This document shows positions 56,904 through 64,000 of a stretch of 64,000 bases of DNA, one piece after another. This DNA comes from Diorhabda sublineata (lineage: Eukaryota > Arthropoda > Insecta > Coleoptera > Chrysomelidae). The notes beneath the pieces are model-generated. The model made no database searches and was not told the origin of the DNA. It was given only the letters and a program-made list of their open reading frames with translations. The position numbers and the translations under genes were made by a program. Each line of letters opens with the position of its first letter. Positions within the stretch are counted from its first letter, which is position 1. The stretch lies in the NCBI RefSeq assembly GCF_026230105.1, contig NC_079482.1:14756001-14820000 (forward strand), in the 5' to 3' direction.

Positions 56904-59900
56904 CAAACAATTATATAAATATAACAAAATTGAAAATAAACAATTTCAGTTTATAACCAAGAAATGTTGTGAAAGTTGTGGTAAGAGGTAGTTAATATTT
57001 TATGTGTCTAGAAAATACTGAGTCAACTACGTGAGATTAGAATGAATCAAGCCCAGTGCCTAATTATTAAAAAATTGAGTTTATGACATGGAGGCGTTTC
57101 GTATAATACACAAGATCTTACCTTCATTATAATAATAATCAAACAAAATATCTTATTGTTCCATAATTAGGATGCGAATAAGCACATTATGGTTATTATA
57201 TAGTTTCTTGTACCATAACTGTCAAGTTTATTTGATACACACTGTCGTTGTATGAGATTGACAAAATGCTTAAAATGTGAAAAAATTTGCTAGAGATTTC
57301 CGCATTGAGTTATTGGTTTAGGCTGGACCCATATCCTTGTAATAACTGGTACTAGACACAACTAAATATGAATGCCTTATGTTGCCATATCTTTAAGATA
57401 ATGTCGAAAACATTTGTTAAACCATTTATTTGAGGATAATAATCAAACATTTTCTAGAAGTATAACTATGTTTAATAGAGGTGCACAATAAAATAAAATG
57501 TTAATTAACCACTAATAGCGTAACTAATATCAGAGCTTCCCTGAAGTTAGTTATTTCCAACAATTACGAAATAATTCATAGCAATCAAGAAATAGGAATA
57601 ATTACAGTATTGATTCATGAGCGGTGTGCTCTATTTTTAAATCCGTAGACAATATTCGCCACCGGAATTTCAATAGTGATCTCGATGTAATTAAACAAGC
57701 CATAGCAATGTAAATGCAAGAAGTTTCACTATTATAAAAGTTCCTAGAAGATTTGTATTCAATGAACATACTTTTCGTTACAATTCTTGATTACTAGTTT
57801 AGACATGCCAAGGGTTTTTATATCTAGAAATTTGAACTCACTCTATATACTAACATCATCAATCAATAAAATAAAATTTTCTGTAATCTGGCAATGAAAA
57901 CTTATGAGGAATGTTGTTAATTTTGAAATTTGGGTTGTTTTAACGCCAAATATCAAAGGTACCCTCCGAATAATGTGTTATCGACCCAAGTTTTTATCGA
58001 CATCTACATCTGTAATGACTGGCAATTGCTAGGACAGAGGAGTGATCTTTTGACCATTTTACTCTTATTGAACCTCTTTGAGCGGTCTAGTACCCTATGT
58101 CCCGATTATGATGAATAATATTTATTTTATACACAAAGTGTTTCTTTTCATAATTTAAGAAAAGAGTTTGCCTCAAAGATTATATACTCGATAGATCTGC
58201 CATCTGCGACATCTCTCGGACTGGCTCCGTACCAAGAAAAAAGATTTGAATACAAATTTCACAATTAAATGGTTTATATAAGAAATAGGTAGCTGGAATA
58301 TTGAAAAAAAGGATGATTATTATAATTTTCATTTTTTTTTCGACATTTTATAACTATATCCACAAACAAAAAATTTTCCCTCACACTTTAGGAGGTTTAG
58401 GACTGTCAACATTGAGATGTTGGCGTGTTCAAAAAATGTTTCTGTTTGTACATGGTACATACAATGGTATATAAAAAACTGATTTCATAACCAAGGTTAA
58501 TTAATGATTACCGTTGTCTTTCTTGCAGCTTTTCCTATATTTAACATATGCCATATTCATCACAACATCATAGTCTTTATATTGATATTTACCCTTCAAA
58601 ATTTTTTTAATAATACCTATGTAATGAAAGATGCATATGTTAAAACTAATATTCACAAGCATATTTACATAATCCTTATGATCCGAACAAAATATTGAGG
58701 ATATGTCTCTCATATCCTCCAAAAGAAGTATTTGTTTCTTTATGCCTAGCGAATTGATTAACTAGGGCAATATTTCAAAAATTTTATCAAAAAAACTTTT
58801 AAAAATATTATATTTTTACCCAAGTGGAATTTGAGACTTTCAAATAATGTCTTCGATACTGAACCTGCCACATAAGTGACAAGTGACAAGATCTAATTCT
58901 GTATATTTTGAGCTTCTATTGAATGGTTTACAAATTGGGACATTGACTATTGAAGGAAATAGCAATTCTTTTTCTCTTTTCACTAGGATTCAGAAGAGGT
59001 TTATTGTCACAATAAATATAAGTACTTACCAGGTAAATGTAGAGTTGGCAGTGACAGTTTTTTTAACCTGTCATTGGGGTTTCTACAAATTGGTTCAAAA
59101 TGTAAAATAAGGATAAAATCATATTTAACCATATGTAACCATTCAACAAAATTATTTCCTAAACACAAATTAATGAAGCTATGAAGAAAAGAGTTATTCC
59201 CATATAGATATGAACTTGATTTCAATTTAAATATTTTTATGCTGATAAATAGTGAATATTACTCTCACCTTATCGCTTGCTTATTCGTGCATCCTGGTAC
59301 ACAGCAGGTCTTCACTTGTTTAATCATATTGACTAAGTAGACACGACAGCACAATTCGCAACAAATAATGACCTTTAAATGCACAAAAAAGCAAATAGCT
59401 CATAAACAAACAATATCGAACACCTTTACAAAGATTTTATACACCTCTGCAAGATGGACGTTGTTCATTCAATGATCTTGGTTGTTTCTCGATGCATGGA
59501 TTGCAACTTAGTTTTAGAATCCAGATTGACAAACATTCAAAAATAAAAACACCAGAAAGTAAGCTTTTAAATGTGAGCCAGTAACAGAGATGGCGTTGGA
59601 AATCGTCCTGAACTTCTCCTATTCCAGTGCTCAGGCCTTGGTTTGCCTTCTCCTCGATAATCATTTTGTCTCCATTATTACCCAGTTTCTATTAGTGTAT
59701 TTTTTCTCCACTGGGCTATCAATACATTTCTAGTCTAGTTTTTGAAATTCCTACTAGTGGTTCTTATTTTGTTGTTATCACTACATAGTCGCTATGGAAG
59801 TATAATTTCAAAAAGAGCTCGTCTTAACAGCGAAATAGAAGATATATATCTAAAACTACAGAAATTGATAGTTTTGTACGATAAGTAGATAATATTTGAT

Positions 59901-61567
59901 AATTGGTGACAAAAAAATGAGATGAAATTTCAGATCACTATGATTTCTTGTCTAGTTTATAGCAAAAATTTCGGTAAACTATTCCTAGGTGTAATATATG
60001 GATTCTAGTTGATTTTTCTCAACTGAAACACTAAAAGAAGTGAATTGACGTGAAACTGTAGAAGTGTATCGATTTGTAAGGGTTATCTACTACCCTTCGA
60101 CGATTTTCATTGTTGTTCCTCTTAAATTTATGACTTTGGGACTATTACTGTCGTATATTGTACGAGACGTAAATCGGTCAATGAATCCGGGACTGATTTA
60201 TTTGTAAGTATAAAAAATATACACGTATTATTGGGTGACTGTGAGTGAATACAGGGTGGAATCATAGTGGTAAAAATTGTTACTTGAACAAATCAAATAA
60301 ATAACAAAATCCATGTTCTGTTCTCTCAAAACCCCAAATCAATTTAAGTATAATCAATTCTACTGTTTAGAAAAGGGACGAATCAATATCCATAAAATGA
60401 TTACATAATATCTCGATACGCTTCTCTATCATTATCGTCACAAGTGTAATTTATAGAAAAATCTTCCTCTTCTCAAAAATGAGTTGGACATTTATGCAAA
60501 CGGTTTAGTATACAAAAGGAGTTTTAATGAATGATCTCTATGTATAATAAGATGAAGAGACTCATACAATTTGAAAAAAGTATTAAATTCTTTTCCTCTG
60601 AAAACGAAAATGAATGAAAGTGAAATTACTTCACTTATTTTGATTGTTATGCTTTTTAATCATTTTCTAATTTTATTATTTGATTAAGTAAACATTATAA
60701 TTGATATTTCATGAATTATAGAGTCAATGATATTATTCGGCTGATGTTTTCATTAGTGTTGTAATTATTAATATCAGTGAACCAAATCAAGTAATGCAAT
60801 TGGAGTAGAATAATGAGAAGAGATCTCAAAAATTTCATAATTCACATGTATAAAGGAATAAATGAGTTTTAAATACATTTAGAAATGGAGAGACCAAAAT
60901 CAGATATTATAAAAATAAAGACAGTAATCTTTAACGAAGATTCTTTTTCATGAGAGCATTTTGTCAGTTATTTATGATACGATCCCTGATTCAAGATTTG
61001 TTTTCGTTGTAGTAGTTTCATGTGGAATTTTTGATATTTCATGAGCATCAAATCTACTCGTGAAGTGTTACATGATAGTTGCAATATAGTTATTTTATTC
61101 TTATTGCGTGATATTGACAATTAGATTAAGCAGTGAGAGATAGGGGGTGGTTACAACTGCGTATGGTCACCTGCCGTCGCGTTGTCTTTTTCTCTGGTGA
61201 AGAACTTCATCAATGTTGAACCTGAAGCCTGTAAAGCCAACAGAAAGTGATTTGACGCTGGTTGGCTCAACCAAATGTCAATGAGGAGGTTAATTTTATA
61301 TAATGTTTTGTTGGAAGTTCAACCATAGTCGGGTAAGATTGTTCGTTTAAAATGATAGTAATACACAATTTATTGTACTATCTCTATACCATTCAAGAAG
61401 ACATTTCCAGTTTATATTATGAATTATAATATTCTAGTTTTCAATTAGAAAAGCCGTTATTGTTTTAAATCAACTAACCTTTGCGTCAAAATCGTCATCA
61501 TAAAGAAGGGTGAAATCTAGATCAAGGTAGTACATTCCTATCCATTCCTTGATATTTTTTTATTGTT
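56904..61567. other. Long AT-rich interval without recognised gene
   Basis: I found no supported coding similarity. Short frames at 57930-58118, 58501-58722, 58883-59225 and 59437-59664 are unrecognised and several overlap on opposite strands. A lone ACAGGGTGGAATC string at 60252 resembles a mariner-type end. Most of 60.2-61.1 kb is very AT-rich. Confidence 0.4.
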
Positions 61568-61996
61568 CTGTGAAGTCGACTTTACAGTATTAATTTGAGT
61601 CCGGAAATAATACATAACGTAGGAAAAAAAATTCTCATTTCGTGCGTAATGGGCTTACAACTCGTGTAACGTAGTATACTTTTTCTACGCCCATTTTTAT
61701 TCATTATTTATTTATTTAATTTTTAAAGAAATTGTATTGTAAATGTGCTGCCTATGTTTGGGGGCATCACTCTTTCAATCCTAAATATATCTCGCTAATG
61801 CTAAGTTTTTATGTTTTTCAATCGATCAAATTTGTGTAAATAGACCAAATAAAAATTTGATTGTAATTTAATTGGACCAAGAAGTTTAAGTTTTCTTCTC
61901 AGAACGCATGTGTTTGTTATGGGATCTCATTACGTGCATGTTAAATGCATGTTGTTAAATGTCATTTACTGTAGTACTGTAAAGTCGACTTCACAG
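61568..61996. mobile_element. MITE-like element defined by a perfect 22-bp inverted repeat
   Basis: CTGTGAAGTCGACTTTACAG followed by TA at 61568-61589 recurs exactly inverted at 61975-61996. Each repeat is itself near-palindromic around AAGTCGACTT. The 385 bp between them carry no coding sequence. The distance and perfect match suggest a recent short non-autonomous transposon. No clear target duplication was found, and the two palindromes could instead be binding sites. Confidence 0.5.
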
Positions 61997-63539
61997 TAAA
62001 GTATGAAAAAATTGAACTTTACGTTATCCTTGTGTACGGTTTAGAGTACTCTTAAATTCTTTTAATTATGTTAATTGTTATTTTTTTAATGATAAGAGAA
62101 TAATAAAAGGAGCTGTTTCTCAGTAAAAATGTCAAATATGACATTTTATATTTCAATATTATTTTGCTTTGTATTTAAAACCGAAAACACTATAAAAAAC
62201 ATATTACGATATACGTCTGTGAAGTTATTATTACGGTACTCGATTAGATATTCTTGACTCGGCTTCTTCGTCGCCTCGTCCATAAACATCTATCTCGTAC
62301 CGTACTAAATCACTTCCCAGACTTATAACGTGAATAAATATTTACTTGGACTTCCACAATTAGAACTTAAGTGAATTGTTCTACAGCAATGCTGATAAAA
62401 ACTTCAATTTGTGCTAATCCTTTTTATTTAATTGAATATTTTTATTGTTCACTCATTCCCATGAGTGGAATTTTTTTTTTGGAAGCGTGACCCCATTTAA
62501 TGAAAATTAATAAATGCACTTATTTAATTGCAATAAAGTGATTTTTGCATAAGAAATTTTTCTTAACGCAATATTCACTTATTTGATAATGAGGAAAAGT
62601 TTATATCTGTAAATCACAATTGTAGTAAATCATAATAGGTAGCTGACATTAATTTTGATAACCGAATATTTCAGTGGCCTTGTCAGAATTGGCGAGTATA
62701 ACTCTCATTCCAGCTGACATAATTCAAAGATTAATCGTTTATAAGATGAATAAGAAGTTGTATGTTGAAATCATGCATGAATTTGTATTTTTGGTAATTT
62801 TCATCAACTATATATTCAACAGTATATCAATACAATGATAATAATAGATTGCTGGTTACAAAGAAAATTTCATTGAAACTCATAACGGTGAAATTGTCTA
62901 ATTGGAACAATTACCTTGCATGTTATCAAACAAATCTTCCTCTATATGTCCCCATACAAATTTTCTCAAATTACGATATTTTCAATATAAATGGTTGTCT
63001 CGACCACTTTCATTTCCTAAGAAGACATATTGAATGATTCAATTACTTATATAATAAAGGATTAACAGAAAGAAATATGAGTAATTCTGTAACTTGAATT
63101 TCATACCTTGGATTACTAATTGAGTGATAGAAATTGAAAATAGAAGATATTGGAATAACTAGCTGATAATTCATAATATCGTGAAGGCAACCTATTGAAA
63201 AATTTGAATAGTTACGAAAATTAAAATTTGAAAGCAAAACATACGAATAAAATGATTAATTCTGTCCTACATTTCATGAAACAATTAATAGAAAATGTAC
63301 ACATGCAAGGACGCGCACGGAACACCCTAAAATGTGTAGCCTCAAAAGGCACTCTCTGGTTGAGAGAAAATATCCTTTGGAGGTAAAAAATTATGAACAC
63401 ACAACTATCCTGCAGGAAATGAGTGGAATAGGAGGAGAAAAAATGTTTTATTAGCTCTGAACGCTGACTATATGATCACAAAAAACAAACAAGGAAAGAA
63501 AAATAAATAAATATTCCTTCAGGAGAAGAATAGGATGAA
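61997..63539. other. No recognised gene
   Basis: AT-rich. Frames at 62849-63037 (+) and 63043-63237 (-) are unrecognised. The last 250 bp before the RNase H relic (KCTHARTRTEHP and onward) may be the upstream part of the same LINE but carry no clear motif. Confidence 0.4.
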
Positions 63540-63880
63540 AAATACATCATAAAGGATATTGAAATCTCAATCTTTACAGAGAGCTTGGTAACAGAATAAG
63601 GAACAAAAGTTGATGTGTTTTCCAAAGTACTGAACATCCAAAAGTCGTACAGACTAAAAACTGGATGTAATATTTCTCGAATGGGAATCCACACAATATA
63701 GAATCTTGACAGACTTCCAAGAGAAAATACATACAGAAACACGGCAGTCTACTTGGAGAGCAAGAAAGACAAAATATAGTGGTTATGAGCTGGCACGAAG
63801 CACTCTCCTGGATTTTTGACGCTGGAGTAAGCCTCTGCTAGGTACCTGAACACAATAAAGTGAAAGCAGATAGGTTTGTT
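63540..63880 (+). pseudogene. LINE RNase H domain relic
   Basis: The frame reads DIEISIFTESLVTE, stop, GTKVDVFSKVLNIQKSYRLK, TGCNISRMGIHTI. This matches the start of the RNase H domain found at the C-terminus of Jockey/I-type LINE proteins ('I-x-IYTDGSKTE-x-GTG(V/A)GV...S-x-x-L...F-x-AEI-x-AI'). The first catalytic residue, in TDGS, has become TESL. Further on LC, stop, VPEHNKVKADRFVEGGE (63835-63885) matches 'V-x-WVPGH-x-G(I/V)-x-GN-x-x-AD-x-LA-x-x-G'. Stops and frameshifts show it is dead. It may extend to the window edge. Its relation to the ORF1 relic at 54 kb is possible but unproven. Confidence 0.7.
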
Positions 63881-64000
63881 GAAGGTGGGGAGAGAATGTC
63901 GAAGAGACAGTAACAGTACTACTACCGATGCTATTGACACATATATATGGTTAAGCAGAAGTAATTGCAAGATATACAGAACGATTTGGTCAAGTATCAG
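63881..64000. other. Window edge, probable continuation of LINE relic
   Basis: No motif can be read in the last 120 bases. They are in line with the LINE relic just before them. Confidence 0.3.

Noticed and set aside
1..64000. CRISPR array, bacterial operons or prophage
   Set aside because: No regularly spaced direct repeats, no ribosome-binding sites, no long adjacent open frames; all recognisable proteins belong to animal transposons.

Overview
The window looks like a non-genic stretch of an arthropod nuclear genome, most likely an insect. It is strongly AT-rich, has no long open reading frames and no operon-like spacing. It carries decayed copies of transposon families typical of insects (piggyBac, mariner, pogo, hAT, Penelope, CR1-, RTE- and Jockey-like LINEs) and a short run of the arthropod telomere-type repeat TTAGG. 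I found no intact host gene, no convincing true tRNA or rRNA, and no CRISPR array. Nearly all coding signal is transposase or reverse-transcriptase debris broken by stops, frameshifts and deletions. Family calls come from reading translations by eye; no database search was possible.

Layout. 0.7-2.0 kb: piggyBac transposase relic (-). 3.5-4.5 kb: mariner relic (-) with two damaged catalytic sites. 6.4-7.1 kb: possible short TA-flanked element; 7.4 kb: TTAGG run. 8.4 kb: LINE scrap; 9.0-9.3 kb: N-terminal piece of a Tc1/mariner-type transposase. 10.1-11.0 kb: CR1-like reverse transcriptase. 18.6-18.9 kb: LINE C-terminal tail. 21.0-21.6 kb: tRNA-derived SINE-like piece and a short foldback element. 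22.6-25.1 kb: pogo-like transposase whose 3' part recurs as an inverted copy on the far side of an inserted, internally deleted Penelope-like element. 26.1-27.2 kb: internally deleted piggyBac element with both ends visible. 29.3-29.9 kb: hAT C-terminal relic. 31.5-32.0 kb: piggyBac C-terminal relic. 37.0-37.4 kb: Penelope end with a (TA)n tail, then a foldback repeat. 37.8-38.3 kb: relic of an uncharacterised family with FEN1/XPG-like motif spacing. 40.6-41.0 kb: tandem array of about 120-130 bp units. 42.3-43.4 kb: piggyBac deletion derivative and an RTE-like LINE tail.

The most interesting object is at 46.1-48.4 kb. It is a 2.28-kb element with near-identical terminal inverted repeats, a perfect 6-bp flanking duplication (CATTTG), internal copies of the terminal motif, and a decayed gene of a large uncharacterised arthropod family (SDSC-x-x-QN motif). 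This links that gene family to a cut-and-paste style DNA transposon. Further on are a second mariner relic (49.6-50.1 kb), a LINE reverse transcriptase scrap (51.1-51.7 kb), a Jockey-type ORF1 relic (54.3-55.0 kb), a complete-ended TA-flanked Tc1/mariner-class element with a second inner pair of inverted repeats (55.4-56.9 kb), a MITE-like inverted repeat pair (61.6-62.0 kb) and a LINE RNase H relic running to the window edge (63.5-63.9 kb). The genes do not cooperate; the window is a graveyard of separate insertions.
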